Assembly: GCF_003589925.1 (NCBI RefSeq)
Contig: NZ_CP032382.1
Location: 4,340,001 to 4,404,000 of the forward strand
Source of the DNA: Chryseolinea soli
GTDB taxonomy: Bacteria > Bacteroidota > Bacteroidia > Cytophagales > Cyclobacteriaceae
Direction: 5' to 3'
DNA length: 64,000 bases
Position numbers and translations under genes: made by a program. Below, in pieces: positions 1 to 10,054 of the stretch (its first letter is position 1; each line of letters begins with the position of its first letter). Under the pieces are notes generated by a model, which saw only the letters and a program-made list of their open reading frames with translations, was not told the DNA's origin and did no database searches.

Positions 1-402
1 AACGCGCCCTCGCAAAACCATCCCATGTTCGGCTCCATCGACGAGTGGTTCTATCGCTCGCTGCTGGGCATCAACCCGCTGGCACCCGGGTTCCGCAAAA
101 TACAGATCAAGCCGCAGCCGGCGGGCGACCTCACGTGGGCAAAGGGAAGTTACACCTCCGTCCAGGGAAAGATTGTGAGTGAATGGAAAAAAGAGGAAAA
201 CCGTTTTCAGCTCACGGTGTCTATACCCGCCAACACCCGTGGCGAAGTGTGGATCCCGTTCGCGCCCGGCAGTGACCTGAAAGAGAACGGCACCATCATC
301 GGTAAGGAAGGCATGTCGAAGCACGTGCGTTATGTGAACGGCTATGGTGTGGTAGAGATCACCAGCGGCGACTACGTCTTTGAAGCGACAACCCATAATT
401 AA
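1..402 (+). CDS. Alpha-L-rhamnosidase (GH78), C-terminal fragment
   Basis: The gene enters from outside the window: the frame is open from base 1, so the ATG at 25 is an internal methionine. The visible 133 residues hold the motif HPMFGSIDEWFY, typical of the last part of the (alpha/alpha)6 barrel of GH78 alpha-L-rhamnosidases, followed by the C-terminal beta-sandwich that ends these proteins. The enzyme would release terminal rhamnose from plant or bacterial glycans, probably in the periplasm or at the cell surface. The catalytic acidic residues lie upstream and cannot be checked. A carbohydrate deacetylase gene follows after 24 bases and is probably co-transcribed. Confidence 0.85.
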   Translation, partial: NAPSQNHPMFGSIDEWFYRSLLGINPLAPGFRKIQIKPQPAGDLTWAKGSYTSVQGKIVSEWKKEENRFQLTVSIPANTRGEVWIPFAPGSDLKENGTIIGKEGMSKHVRYVNGYGVVEITSGDYVFEATTHN

Positions 403-426
403 GATCCATCCCAAAACAAAGAACGC

Positions 427-1266
427 ATGAAATACATACTCCCCATCCTGCTGCTGGCCACTTCGATACTTCAGGCTCAAACGCCCCCGCGACTCATCGT
501 GCGCGGGGATGACATGGGCTTTTCGCACGCGGGCAACGAGGCTTTGATAAAGAGTTATAAGGAAGGCATCGAAACCTCCATTGAAGTGATCGTGCCTTCG
601 CCCTGGTTCCCGGAAGCGGTGAAACTGCTGCGCGACAACCCGGCCGTTGACGTGGGCATTCACATTGCCCTGACCAGCGAATGGGAAAACATAAAATACC
701 GCCCCGTGTCGGCGTGCCCTAGCCTGACGGATGCCGACGGCTATTTCTATCCCATGATCTGGCCCAACAAGAATTACCCGGGACAATCGCTCACAGAAAA
801 CAAATGGACGCTGGCCGACATCGAAAAAGAGTTGCGTGCACAGATCGGGTTGGCCTTGAAAAAGATCCCGCGCATAAGCCACATCAGCGCCCACATGGGG
901 TGCTATGACATGGACCCCGAAGTGAAGAAGCTGGCCAAACGGTTAGCCGTGGAATATAAGATAGATATCGACCCTGCAGAACGAGGGGTGAAGGGGATAG
1001 GCTACAAGGGCCCGCATCAAACCTTCGAAGAGAAGGTGAGCAGTTTCCTGGCGATGCTGGAAACGCTAAAGCCCGGGGAAACCTACTTGTTCGTGGACCA
1101 TCCAGGTCTGAACACCCCCGAGCTACAGGCCATCTTCCATATTGGCTATGAGAATGTGGCAACGGACCGGCAGGGGGTAACGGATTTGTTTATGGACAAA
1201 CGTATACGGGAGGCTATACGCCGTAGCGGCGTCCAGTTGATCAGTTATGCCGACCTGAGGAAATAA
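427..1266 (+). CDS. ChbG/HpnK (YdjC) family carbohydrate deacetylase
   Basis: The 279-residue protein starts with a signal peptide (residues 1-18, ending LQAQ), so it is exported. The YdjC-like fold is shown by the metal-binding DD pair at residues 28-29 (RGDDMGFS) and the HxxxH pair at residues 152 and 156 (SHISAHMGC), plus a late VDHPG motif. Family members remove acetyl groups from amino sugars of oligosaccharides such as chitobiose. Position 24 bases behind the rhamnosidase suggests a joint role in degrading an acetylated, rhamnose-containing glycan. The substrate is unknown; the family assignment is firm. Confidence 0.85.
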   Translation: MKYILPILLLATSILQAQTPPRLIVRGDDMGFSHAGNEALIKSYKEGIETSIEVIVPSPWFPEAVKLLRDNPAVDVGIHIALTSEWENIKYRPVSACPSLTDADGYFYPMIWPNKNYPGQSLTENKWTLADIEKELRAQIGLALKKIPRISHISAHMGCYDMDPEVKKLAKRLAVEYKIDIDPAERGVKGIGYKGPHQTFEEKVSSFLAMLETLKPGETYLFVDHPGLNTPELQAIFHIGYENVATDRQGVTDLFMDKRIREAIRRSGVQLISYADLRK

Positions 1267-1440
1267 CCACCCTAACCCTACTGGACTCCCTGTTTTAAGG
1301 GTCAAGTCAGCCCGAATTCTTGAAAAAGGGACGGAATTATTACGTGGCAACGCGAATGCAGCATAATATCTTAATATTTGTCCGTGAAGAAATATGGGTA
1401 AGTCCCCGTATCTTTCGAACGTTTACCTAAAACCTTATCT

Positions 1441-2172
1441 ATGAGAAAAATCATTTTATCTGCATCCCTCATTCTTAGTTTGATTTTGACCGGCTTTAGC
1501 CAGGACAAAAAAGTAGCCCTCGTTACATTTTTCGGCGACAAAAAAATCGGTGGTACCGGCATGAGCACCATCGGCGAATCGTTGATGAAGGACCCCAACT
1601 TCAATCTTGCGCCGCTCGTCGACAAAGCCTACGAACGTTTTGTGAACGATTTTGCAAAAGACTTTCCTTTCAAGTTGATCGACCAAAACGAGATCAGCAG
1701 CAATCCCGATTATCAGAACTTCAAGTCGTCTATGTTGGCCGACACGGCCAGCGGCTTCAACAAGTCCATGGGCATCCAGTATGCCGTGGTGAAGGGCTTT
1801 GTCTGGGCCTATGGCGATATCCAGGGCTTACTGAAAGAAGAAAAACGTGACCCTTGTAACCTGGCCAAGATCTTCCCCCAGGCCGATGGCATTTTGTTTG
1901 TAACGATGGACTACGAATTTCAACCCCGTGCCATGGGCTTTGCCGCCGGTGCTGTGGCCTATTTGAACATGTTCATGTATGACAAGAAGTGCGACAAGGT
2001 CTTCCGCATCCGCGAGCAAGGCGTTTCGAAAGGAAAAGTACCTGCGGTAGGCGGTATTCCGATCATGGACGTAAACAAGATCCAACCCCTTTGCCAGGAT
2101 GCAACCGAAGTGTTGTTTGAAGAGCTGAAAGGCAAGCTGGGCAAGATCGTGAAGAAATCGGCTAAATTCTAA
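1441..2172 (+). CDS. Exported protein of unknown function
   Basis: A 243-residue protein with a clear N-terminal signal peptide (about residues 1-20, ending GFSQ), hence periplasmic or outer membrane. I do not recognise a family. The mature part is soluble and mixed alpha/beta, and it holds a glycine/alanine-rich hydrophobic patch near residues 165-180 that could be a membrane-interacting loop. It stands alone: 174 bases separate it from the upstream deacetylase, and a strong bidirectional terminator follows at 2221-2243. A conserved-hypothetical Bacteroidota protein is the safest description. Confidence 0.75.
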   Translation: MRKIILSASLILSLILTGFSQDKKVALVTFFGDKKIGGTGMSTIGESLMKDPNFNLAPLVDKAYERFVNDFAKDFPFKLIDQNEISSNPDYQNFKSSMLADTASGFNKSMGIQYAVVKGFVWAYGDIQGLLKEEKRDPCNLAKIFPQADGILFVTMDYEFQPRAMGFAAGAVAYLNMFMYDKKCDKVFRIREQGVSKGKVPAVGGIPIMDVNKIQPLCQDATEVLFEELKGKLGKIVKKSAKF

Positions 2173-2220
2173 GCTGTCAACATAGAAGCTTGCGGCTTCG
2201 TGATACTTTGAAATAAAAAA

Positions 2221-2252
2221 AACGTCCTGGATAACAGGACGTTTTTTTTTAT
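2221..2252. terminator. Bidirectional rho-independent terminator
   Basis: A perfect 9-bp stem (2221-2229 with 2235-2243, AACGTCCTG/CAGGACGTT) with a 5-base loop. It is preceded by an A-run and followed by a T-run, so it can work on both strands. It lies between the converging genes ending at 2172 (+) and 2270 (-). Confidence 0.9.
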
Positions 2253-2269
2253 TTTCAGTCGATTGTCAA

Positions 2270-2683
2270 CTAAGGTTGTTCTTGTTCTTTGTCGGCTTTG
2301 GCCAGGTCGCGGGTGTTCTTTTGTACGGCGATGGCGGCAAACATGCTCAGCAAAAAGGACATGGCATAAAACCCTTTTTCACTCAGCGTCAGGGTTGCAT
2401 TCCAGAGGCCGACCACGAGCAGCAAGATGGCGAGAATGGTGGAGAACCAGCTGAGGCCATAATAGATGTTGGTGACAGGAATACCTTCCAGTTGGTCGCG
2501 CACACTTTTCTGAAGCGACACGGCCGAGAACAATCCGTACATGAGCACGGTGAAGTAATACCCTTTTTCGTTCAGCATCATTTCGGCATTCCAGAGGCCG
2601 ATGTTGAAGGAGACCATGCCCGCCAGGAGCGCGATCCACGACGCGGCGATGAAGGCATTGGAGGGTTTCTGTGTTTGTGTCAT
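2270..2683 (-). CDS. YiaA/YiaB family inner membrane protein
   Basis: A 137-residue membrane protein made of two copies of the YiaAB two-helix unit. The halves share the pattern hydrophobic helix, GLWNA, EKGYY or EKGFY, second helix, then VQK or LQK plus (S/T)RD (about residues 10-60 and 75-125). Four membrane segments are predicted. The family is widespread, but its biochemical role is not established. The gene converges on the upstream exported protein and shares its terminator. No start ambiguity was seen; ATG lies at 2683. Confidence 0.85.
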   Translation of the reverse strand: MTQTQKPSNAFIAASWIALLAGMVSFNIGLWNAEMMLNEKGYYFTVLMYGLFSAVSLQKSVRDQLEGIPVTNIYYGLSWFSTILAILLLVVGLWNATLTLSEKGFYAMSFLLSMFAAIAVQKNTRDLAKADKEQEQP

Positions 2684-2779
2684 AGCGATATGGTTTAATG
2701 AAGGTTGGAGATTCGTCAGGCAAGACGAGGGTGACCTTGCTTATGTTTTTTGATTTAGAGTCCTATATGAAATTAATCC

Positions 2780-3964
2780 TTAAAAGATTTTGTATCCCAA
2801 AATGAACGAGAACTTTTGAAAGTTAAGAAAGCTGTCCTGGTCAGAGGTCAACAGTCTCCGCGTGCTGTATGGGCGCGCTTCAATGCTAAATTTTCTATAC
2901 TGGAAGCCTGCGCCACCCGCGAAACTCAGCGTAAATCCTTTGGACGCCGTGAAGTCGCGAGCCTCATAGGTGAGCGCAAGATCGGCGATCATGCCGGCAT
3001 TGATAAAAATGGACGTTTTTTTGCCGAGGAAAAAATAGTACCGTGCGGCGAGCATTGGCTCGATCGACTGATAGGTGGCCGCATACCGCCCGCTAGTTTT
3101 GAACGAATGAAATGCAGGCTCAAACAGAAGAGACCATTTGTTTCGATTGAAGGGCAGAACAAATTCCAGTTCGGCGCCCAACCGGTAGTCGGTTGCTTTC
3201 CCGTAGTCACGATACGTATAGTCGCCTCCATCGGTCCGGGTCAGAGAACCCGTGCCAATGCCGGGCGCGATCTTGAGGTGGACTTTTTGTTGAGAATGCT
3301 TTTCGCGATCCACAGCCACGATACCATGACAGGCGTTGTATTCGGTGAAATATTTTGCGAGGGGTTTCCGCTCGTATTTAACCTGCTTTACTTTTTCGGT
3401 AGAAAACGAGGCACAATACACAAACGTCTGAAGCTGATTGATGTATTCGCGGTTCTGTCCAAAGTTGGTACTGGAGTGGTAGTACACATTGTTTCTGACC
3501 TCGTCTGCCGTGAACAAGTACAGTTTGTACACCAATTGTTTTATGTCGCCACCGTCGACGGAAAAGAAGAAGTAGTCAAAACCTTGTAAGCGGTGATGGT
3601 ACAGGTTGGCTTTGCCCTCGACCAGGACGCGTAGGAAAAGGGTTTGTTCCTTCCACTCCGGTGTTTTGGTGATCGTGAGCTTCCGGATATCCCGCGTGGC
3701 GAGTTCCGCCGGTAAAGTTTTTCGGATAAACCTGGCATCGCCGATGCCCAGTTCTTTGATCTCGGATACGTTCATGGAAACGGCTTCGGAACTTTCCGAA
3801 TTCTTATACCGGATCTTGTCGGGACTGCCAAACCAATCGCTGTTCTTAATAAAGCAGTCGCTTCGAACGCCATCGTTGTTGATAAAATAACCTTTCTCGT
3901 ATTCAATTTGGCCAAAAACGTGCAAAAAGGAACAAGACAAAACAAGTACAAGCAAAATTCTCAT
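2780..3964 (-). CDS. Exported beta-barrel-type protein, paralogue of the one at 10055
   Basis: The frame is open further upstream, but the ATG at 3964 directly begins a signal peptide (MRILLVLVLSCSFLHVFGQ), so I place the start there, giving 394 residues. The N-terminal half has the pattern 'EKGYFINNDG' and 'LFLRVLVEGKANLY...YFFF'. The same pattern appears in the protein at 10055-11284, so the two are paralogues. The C-terminal half (about residues 220-394) has alternating aromatic strands (LEFVLPF, LLFEPAF, ARYYFF, FSFILGYKIF) and ends in an aromatic residue, as outer-membrane barrels do. Function unknown. Confidence 0.7.
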   Translation of the reverse strand: MRILLVLVLSCSFLHVFGQIEYEKGYFINNDGVRSDCFIKNSDWFGSPDKIRYKNSESSEAVSMNVSEIKELGIGDARFIRKTLPAELATRDIRKLTITKTPEWKEQTLFLRVLVEGKANLYHHRLQGFDYFFFSVDGGDIKQLVYKLYLFTADEVRNNVYYHSSTNFGQNREYINQLQTFVYCASFSTEKVKQVKYERKPLAKYFTEYNACHGIVAVDREKHSQQKVHLKIAPGIGTGSLTRTDGGDYTYRDYGKATDYRLGAELEFVLPFNRNKWSLLFEPAFHSFKTSGRYAATYQSIEPMLAARYYFFLGKKTSIFINAGMIADLALTYEARDFTASKGFTLSFAGGAGFQYRKFSIEARPYSTRRLLTSDQDSFLNFQKFSFILGYKIF

Positions 3965-4440
3965 AGCAAAAACACCCTGGGGGTTGAGGGTTAACAAAAC
4001 AAACCTGGGGGCAAGGTAATGATGTTTATGTGAAATAAAAACGATTGCGGAAGCGTGACAAACTTGCGGCACCGTGATCGAAAGTCCGGTGAACCAAGAA
4101 CAGACGATGAAAGGGTGTTTGAAAAGACGTTTAAAAAGAGGCGAGCCTGCCAGAAATAAAAAAGTATGCCCGATACACACTATCGCACGCGTTACTGGTG
4201 TTGTTTTTTGTTTTGCGTAGATATCTCCATAGGCGAATCAAGGCAGCGCAGCATGGGGAAGGCCATGTGACCATGCAGACTTTGGCTGAGCACAGGAATC
4301 ACCGGGTGGTAAAATGGTCGTGTTCGCGTCTGCCAAGAACATGAACGGCCATCCGTAAAAGATAAGGCAGAAGACTGCCGGCCGACGATAAATTTATAGC
4401 GATAAAACCCGTAATTTGACGTACGTAAAAACCCTACTGC
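3965..4440. other. Gene-free interval between divergent genes
   Basis: 476 bases between the start of the minus-strand barrel-type protein and the start of the SDR gene. I see no convincing gene; open frames here are extensions or shadows of the flanking genes. The promoters of both divergent genes must lie here. A weak TAATTTG element at about 4412-4418, close to the Bacteroidota -7 consensus, precedes the SDR gene. Confidence 0.5.
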
Positions 4441-5244
4441 ATGAAACGTAAACTGGAAGGACAAACCGCCATTGTCACGGGCGCCAGCTCCGGCATTGGC
4501 GCGGGAGTGGCCAAGGCCCTGGCTGCGGAAGGCGCCGCCGTAGTGATCAATCATTCTTCCAGTGCCGACAAGGCTGCAGCCGTGCTGGACGAGATCAAAA
4601 AGGCCGGTGGCAAAGGCATCGTGGTCAAGGCCGATGTGAGCAACGAAGCCGACGTGCAAGCCATGTTCAAAGAGACCTACAAACAATTTGGCACGGTCGA
4701 CATCCTGGTGAACAACGCCGGGTTGCAGAAGGATGCTAAATTTCACGACATGACGCTGGACGAATGGAACCGCGTCATCGCCATCAACCTCACGGGCCAG
4801 TTCCTTTGTGCGCGTGAAGCCATCAAAGAATTCCTGCGCCGCGGTGTGGTGCCCGAACGGTCAAAGGCCGCGGGCAAGATCATCTGCATGAGCTCGGTGC
4901 ACGAGGTCATTCCCTGGGCAGGACACGCCAACTATGCAGCCTCGAAGGGCGGCATCATGATGCTGATGAAAACGATCGCCCAGGAATATGCACCGCAGAA
5001 GATCCGCGTCAACAGCATCGGCCCCGGCGCCATCCGCACCCCCATCAATCACGCGGCCTGGCAAACGCCGGAGTCGTACAACCAGTTGTTAAAACTCATC
5101 CCCCAAAAACGCATCGGCGAAGCAGAAGACATCGGCGGCGCGGCCGTGTGGCTGGCTTCCGACGACTCGGACTATGTGAACGGCATCACGCTGTTTGTCG
5201 ATGGTGGCATGTTGCTCTATCCCGGTTTTGAAGATAATGGCTAA
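4441..5244 (+). CDS. SDR oxidoreductase, glucose 1-dehydrogenase-like
   Basis: A 267-residue classical short-chain dehydrogenase. The NAD(P)-binding motif TGASSGIG is at residues 13-20, NNAG near residue 91, and the catalytic YxxxK at Y165/K169 (YAASKGG). The C-terminal DGG motif and overall length match the glucose 1-dehydrogenase subgroup (oxidation of beta-D-glucose to gluconolactone). Substrate assignment inside SDRs is unreliable from sequence alone. Here it is supported by context: the gene is followed, 90 and then 60 bases apart, by a glucosidase and a debranching enzyme that both release glucose. Confidence 0.8.
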   Translation: MKRKLEGQTAIVTGASSGIGAGVAKALAAEGAAVVINHSSSADKAAAVLDEIKKAGGKGIVVKADVSNEADVQAMFKETYKQFGTVDILVNNAGLQKDAKFHDMTLDEWNRVIAINLTGQFLCAREAIKEFLRRGVVPERSKAAGKIICMSSVHEVIPWAGHANYAASKGGIMMLMKTIAQEYAPQKIRVNSIGPGAIRTPINHAAWQTPESYNQLLKLIPQKRIGEAEDIGGAAVWLASDDSDYVNGITLFVDGGMLLYPGFEDNG

Positions 5245-5334
5245 GGGAGATTTCTGACGGCAGAAGCTTCCTCTGTAAAAATTGTTCCCCCCAAAGAAAT
5301 ACCCAGTGTAAACTATACAAGCACGACAACAACC

Positions 5335-7959
5335 ATGACGCCAACTGCCGAAGAACAACGCCTGCTGGACGACCGCGACAAGAAAGCAAACTGGCGCTTT
5401 CTGGGACCCTATCTCACCGAGCGTCAATGGGGCACTGTCCGAGAAGACTATAGTCCCGGGGGAACCGCCTGGGAATATGTGTCGCACGATGCGGCGCGCA
5501 GCAAGGCCTACCGCTGGGGCGAAGAAGGTATTGGCGGAATAAGTGACGATAAGCAACGCATGTGTTTTTCCGTTGCCCTGTGGAACACCCAAGACCCTAT
5601 TCTGAAAGAGCGACTCTTCGGCCTCACCGGGCACGAAGGAAACCACGGCGAAGACGTTAAAGAGATCTACTACTATCTCGACAGCACGCCGACGCACTCG
5701 TACATGAAGATGCTGTACAAATATCCGCAGCAAGCATACCCCTACAGCCAGCTGGTAGATGAAAACCGCCGTCGCGGCAAGCTCGACCCCGAATACGAGT
5801 TGATCGACACGGGCATCTTCAACGAAGATCGCTACTTCGATGTGTTCATGGAATACGCCAAAGCCGATACGGATGATTTGCTGATTCGCATCACCGTGCA
5901 CAACCGCGGACCAAAAAAAGCATCACTCCGCGTGTTGCCGCAGATCTGGTTTAGAAATACCTGGGCGTGGGGCTACGACAACTATAAGCCCGAAATGTTT
6001 CGCGACGAAGAGGGGGTGATCGAGATCAATCACCGCGACCTGGGCAACTACTACCTGGTGGGCGCCGGCAAACCTGAAGCCGTGTTCTGCGAAAACGAAA
6101 CCAATCTCAAGCGCCTTTACAACGTCGAGGGTACTGGTCCTTTTAAAGATGGCATAAACGATTATGTAGTGAACGGCAACCGCGAGGCCATCAGCAGCCA
6201 TCACCGGGGAACAAAGGGTGCCTTCGACTACAACCTGTCGATCGCTGCCGGAAAGTCGAGCACCATTACCTTGCGTCTGACGCCAAAATATTTAGTCAAC
6301 CCCTTCCAGGATTTCGATGCCCTGTTTGAGCAACGCCTGCAGGAAGCCAATGCTTTCTACGATAATATGCAGGCCGGCATTGACGACGCCGACAAGGAGA
6401 ACATCCAACGCCAGGCCATCGCCGGTATGTTGTGGAGCAAACAATTCTATTTCTACGACGTATCGGAATGGCTCAAGGGCGACCCGGCTCAGCCCCCGCC
6501 ACCCGAACAACGCGAGCATGGCCGCAACCACGACTGGCCGCACTTGAAAAATTGCGACATCATCTCGATGCCCGACAAATGGGAGTACCCCTGGTATGCC
6601 GCCTGGGACCTGGCCTTTCACTGCCTGCCCATCGCCATGGTGGACCCGGAGTTTGCCAAACATCAATTGGTGCTGCTCACCAAAGAATGGTATATGCACC
6701 CCAACGGACAGCTGCCGGCCTACGAGTGGGCGCTGGGCGACGTGAACCCGCCCGTACACGCCTGGGCTACGTGGCGCATCTATAAAATTGACGAGAAGCT
6801 GCAGGGCGGCAAAGGCGACCGGAAATTCCTCGAAGAAGTGTTTCACAAGCTGCTGCTCAATTTTACGTGGTGGGTGAACCGCAAGGATTATAATGGCAAC
6901 AATATCTTTCAGGGAGGCTTCCTGGGGATGGACAACATTGGCGTGTTCGACCGCAGCGCGCAGCTTCCTACGGGCGGATACATCGAGCAATCGGACGGCA
7001 CCAGTTGGATGGCGATGTTCACGTTGAACATGTTGCGCATGTCGCTGGAGTTGGCAAAAGAAAACCCCACCTATCAAAGCCTGGCCACCAAATTCTTTGA
7101 GCACTTCCTCTACATTGCCGGGGCCATGGCCAACGAAAAGATCGATTTGTGGGACGAGGAGGATGAATTTTTTTATGACGTGTTGCGCACCCCCGATAAC
7201 CAGCGCACCATTATGAAGATCCATTCCATGGTGGGCCTGATCCCGATGTTTGCCGTGGAGGTGCTGGACCAGGAGCTCTACGATGCCATGCCTGCCTTCT
7301 ACGAGCGCGCCGAATGGTTTCTGCGCCACCGGCCAGACCTCGCCAACCTCATTTCGCGATGGACCGTGAAAGGCAAGGGTGCGCGGCACCTCTTGTCGCT
7401 GTTGCGCGGCCACCGCATGAAACGGCTGTTGAAGCGCATGCTGGACGAAAGCGAATTCCTGTCGGGCTATGGCATCCGCGCCTTGTCGCGTTATCACCTC
7501 GATCATCCCTATGTGTTGCACGCCAACGGCGTCGAGTTTAAAGTGAAGTACACCCCCGCCGAGGGCGACACCTCGCTGTTTGGTGGAAACTCCAATTGGC
7601 GTGGTCCCATTTGGTTCCCCGTAAATTTTTTGTTGATCGAGTCACTGCAACGCTTCCACCACTACTATGGCGACGACTTCAAAGTAGAGCACCCCACCGG
7701 CTCCGGCAACATGCGAACGCTGAAACAGATCGCCGACGATTTGTCGGAGCGTATGATCAGCATTTTTCGCAGGGATTCCAACGGCAAGCGCGCGGTGTTC
7801 GGACCGTACGAGAAATTTCAGAACGACCCCCACTTCAGGGATTACATTCCCTTCTACGAATATTTTCACGGCGACACAGGACGGGGTGCAGGTGCGATGC
7901 ATCAAACGGGCTGGACTGGCCTCGTTGCCAAATTGATACAGCCGCGGAGAAAGAAATAG
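5335..7959 (+). CDS. GH63-type (MGH1-like) glucosidase
   Basis: An 874-residue protein without a signal peptide, so probably cytoplasmic. It matches the bacterial glucosidase group related to eukaryotic mannosyl-oligosaccharide glucosidase: an N-terminal beta-sandwich domain (to about residue 330) and an (alpha/alpha)6 barrel. Motifs include [14 protein letters not shown] near residue 425, whose Asp is the expected general acid, and [14 protein letters not shown] near residue 750. It probably hydrolyses alpha-linked glucose from an oligosaccharide or glycoside. It is the middle gene of a three-gene run with the SDR upstream and the amylo-1,6-glucosidase downstream. Confidence 0.85.
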   Translation: MTPTAEEQRLLDDRDKKANWRFLGPYLTERQWGTVREDYSPGGTAWEYVSHDAARSKAYRWGEEGIGGISDDKQRMCFSVALWNTQDPILKERLFGLTGHEGNHGEDVKEIYYYLDSTPTHSYMKMLYKYPQQAYPYSQLVDENRRRGKLDPEYELIDTGIFNEDRYFDVFMEYAKADTDDLLIRITVHNRGPKKASLRVLPQIWFRNTWAWGYDNYKPEMFRDEEGVIEINHRDLGNYYLVGAGKPEAVFCENETNLKRLYNVEGTGPFKDGINDYVVNGNREAISSHHRGTKGAFDYNLSIAAGKSSTITLRLTPKYLVNPFQDFDALFEQRLQEANAFYDNMQAGIDDADKENIQRQAIAGMLWSKQFYFYDVSEWLKGDPAQPPPPEQREHGRNHDWPHLKNCDIISMPDKWEYPWYAAWDLAFHCLPIAMVDPEFAKHQLVLLTKEWYMHPNGQLPAYEWALGDVNPPVHAWATWRIYKIDEKLQGGKGDRKFLEEVFHKLLLNFTWWVNRKDYNGNNIFQGGFLGMDNIGVFDRSAQLPTGGYIEQSDGTSWMAMFTLNMLRMSLELAKENPTYQSLATKFFEHFLYIAGAMANEKIDLWDEEDEFFYDVLRTPDNQRTIMKIHSMVGLIPMFAVEVLDQELYDAMPAFYERAEWFLRHRPDLANLISRWTVKGKGARHLLSLLRGHRMKRLLKRMLDESEFLSGYGIRALSRYHLDHPYVLHANGVEFKVKYTPAEGDTSLFGGNSNWRGPIWFPVNFLLIESLQRFHHYYGDDFKVEHPTGSGNMRTLKQIADDLSERMISIFRRDSNGKRAVFGPYEKFQNDPHFRDYIPFYEYFHGDTGRGAGAMHQTGWTGLVAKLIQPRRKK

Positions 7960-8019
7960 GAACTATTTCACGCCGTTTCTTTTTTAGTGAGGAAGCTAAC
8001 GTTACAAAAGGATGAGGCC

Positions 8020-9981
8020 ATGAAGTTTGACAAGAAAACACTTTCAGATTTTGATCAGTCCCTGCGTTTGGAGTGGCTGGAGACAAACGGTATAGGAGGG
8101 TACGCCAGTGGAACGGTTTCCGGCGCAAATTCGCGTAAGTATCATGGCTTGCTGGTGTCGGCACAACATCCGCCGGTGGGGCGTATGGTGGCGTTGTCGA
8201 AGTTGGAGGAAACACTGGTGGTGAGAGGGCCGGGCAACACAGAAGAACGTTTTGAGCTGGGCGCCAACCAATATCCCGGTGCCGTACACCCCAAAGGATT
8301 CCAATATCTGAAAAGTTTCGAACGGCAACTTTTTCCCGTGTTTACCTATGAGGCCGGCGGCGTCGAGATCCGAAAGACCATTGCCGCCGTGCACGGCGAA
8401 AACACAACGCTGGTGATATACGACGTGGTCCGCGCCCGGCGACCGTTCACGTTAGAGTTGCTGCCGTTGAGTTCATGCCGCGACTTTCACAGCCTCACCT
8501 TTGCCAACGATGCGATTGGCACCCAGTATATTTTTGACGATGGTGTTTTTCGTACACTGAATTATCAGACCTGCCCGGAGATCTTTATCGCCGTGCCCGG
8601 TTCGCGCTTCACTGAAAATCAAACCTGGTATCGGAATTTTGAATATGCCGTGGAGCAGGAGCGAGGGCTGGACTATCGCGAGGATCTTTATACACTGGGC
8701 AATTTTTCTATCACCTTGAAGAAGGGCGATACCTTGGGCGTAATCATTTCCACGGACGACCCCACCGGAAAAGACGCGGCCAAACTGTTTGCCCGGGAGA
8801 CAAAAAGAAGGGAAGGTCTGATCAGTAAATTTTCCGGCAACGAAAACCTGAAGCGTCTCGCGCTCGCTGCCGATCAGTTCATTGTGAAGCGAGGAGAGCT
8901 CAGCACCGTCCTCGCGGGCTATCCTTGGTTTGCCGATTGGGGCCGCGACACCATGATCGCGTTGCCCGGGCTGTGCCTGGTCACCGGCCGATTTGATGAG
9001 GCCAAGAAAATCCTGCTTCAGTTTGCGAGCGTCGTCAGCGAAGGCATGCTCCCCAACCGTTTCTCCGACCGCGAAGAACCACCCGAATATAACACGATCG
9101 ACGCCACCCTTTGGTTTTTCCAGGCCATCTATCACTACTACAACGGCACGAAAGACAAGTCCTTCTTAAAAAAGATCCTTCCCGTCCTGGAAGAGATCAT
9201 GACCTGGCACGAGAAGGGCACACGCTACAACATCAAGGTCGACGAGGCCGATGGCTTGCTGTCGGGAGGCCAGGAGGGCGTGCAACTCACCTGGATGGAT
9301 GCCAAGGTGCAAGACTGGGTGGTGACGCCCCGTCGCGGCAAGGCCGTTGAGATCAACGTGCTTTGGTACAACGCCCTCTGCATCATGAATTTTCTCCTGA
9401 CCGAAAATGGCAAAGCCGACATGGGGAAACCCTATGCCGTCAAAGCGGAAAAGGTAAAAGAACAATTCAACATTCAGTTCTGGAACGAAGCGCAGCAAGC
9501 GCTGTTTGATTACATCACGGCTACGGAAAAAAACAGTGCCCTGCGCCCCAACCAGGTCTTCGCCATAAGTCTGCCGTTTCCCTTGCTTACCAAAGAGCGC
9601 GCGAAAAAAGTCCTGGCGACGGTCACCGATCATTTGCTGACACCAAAGGGACTGCGCAGCTTGTCGCCAGACGACGCTGAATATAAGCCCGTTTACTTAG
9701 GCAATCTCTGGTATCGCGACGGCGCCTATCACCAAGGCACGGTGTGGAGCTTCCTGCTGGGGCCGTATATCGATGCCGTGATGTATGTGAAAGAAGACAA
9801 GGGTAAAGCGGAAGCTGCGCGTCTTCTCCTAAAATTCTTCAACCACCTCGACGAAGCCTGCATCGGATCGGTTTCTGAAGTTTTCGACGGCGAGACGCCA
9901 CATGCCCCGAGAGGCTGTGTGGCACAGGCCTGGGGAGTGGCAGAAGCATTGCGTGTAGCGGTCAGATATGACTTGACTTGA
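8020..9981 (+). CDS. Amylo-alpha-1,6-glucosidase (glycogen debranching type, GH133)
   Basis: The frame is open from a GTG at 7987, but the ATG at 8020 follows a purine-rich stretch (aaaggatgagg) and begins right before the conserved N-terminus, so I prefer 8020 (653 residues). The N-terminal domain has NGIGGYASGTVSG...RKYHGLL, the hallmark of bacterial debranching enzymes. The catalytic barrel has YPWFADWGRDTMIALPGL near residues 301-318, EYNTIDATLWF near 355 and WYRDGAYHQGTVW near 565. It should remove alpha-1,6 branches of glycogen or maltodextrin in the cytoplasm. It probably shares a transcript with the GH63-type enzyme 60 bases upstream. Confidence 0.88.
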   Translation: MKFDKKTLSDFDQSLRLEWLETNGIGGYASGTVSGANSRKYHGLLVSAQHPPVGRMVALSKLEETLVVRGPGNTEERFELGANQYPGAVHPKGFQYLKSFERQLFPVFTYEAGGVEIRKTIAAVHGENTTLVIYDVVRARRPFTLELLPLSSCRDFHSLTFANDAIGTQYIFDDGVFRTLNYQTCPEIFIAVPGSRFTENQTWYRNFEYAVEQERGLDYREDLYTLGNFSITLKKGDTLGVIISTDDPTGKDAAKLFARETKRREGLISKFSGNENLKRLALAADQFIVKRGELSTVLAGYPWFADWGRDTMIALPGLCLVTGRFDEAKKILLQFASVVSEGMLPNRFSDREEPPEYNTIDATLWFFQAIYHYYNGTKDKSFLKKILPVLEEIMTWHEKGTRYNIKVDEADGLLSGGQEGVQLTWMDAKVQDWVVTPRRGKAVEINVLWYNALCIMNFLLTENGKADMGKPYAVKAEKVKEQFNIQFWNEAQQALFDYITATEKNSALRPNQVFAISLPFPLLTKERAKKVLATVTDHLLTPKGLRSLSPDDAEYKPVYLGNLWYRDGAYHQGTVWSFLLGPYIDAVMYVKEDKGKAEAARLLLKFFNHLDEACIGSVSEVFDGETPHAPRGCVAQAWGVAEALRVAVRYDLT

Positions 9982-10021
9982 TGCTCTAAAACAGACCCAA
10001 CTGGAGTTTGTTATAAATGCA

Positions 10022-10029
10022 TATCTTTG
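10022..10029 (+). promoter_or_regulatory. Candidate Bacteroidota -7 element (TATCTTTG)
   Basis: TATCTTTG matches the TAnnTTTG -7 consensus of Bacteroidota sigma factors and ends 25 bases before the ATG at 10055. No good TTG element was found at the expected -33 spacing, so this remains a candidate. Confidence 0.35.
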
Positions 10030-10054
10030 GCATTAGCCTAATTCGTTGTCACCT

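Noticed and set aside
5089..5901. A 270-residue minus-strand frame across the SDR-glucosidase junction
   Set aside because: It overlaps two well-supported genes and has no recognisable domain.
6292..7521. A 409-residue open frame on the minus strand inside the glucosidase gene
   Set aside because: It is a shadow of the GC-rich codon pattern of the plus-strand GH63-type gene; the plus-strand product has clear family motifs.
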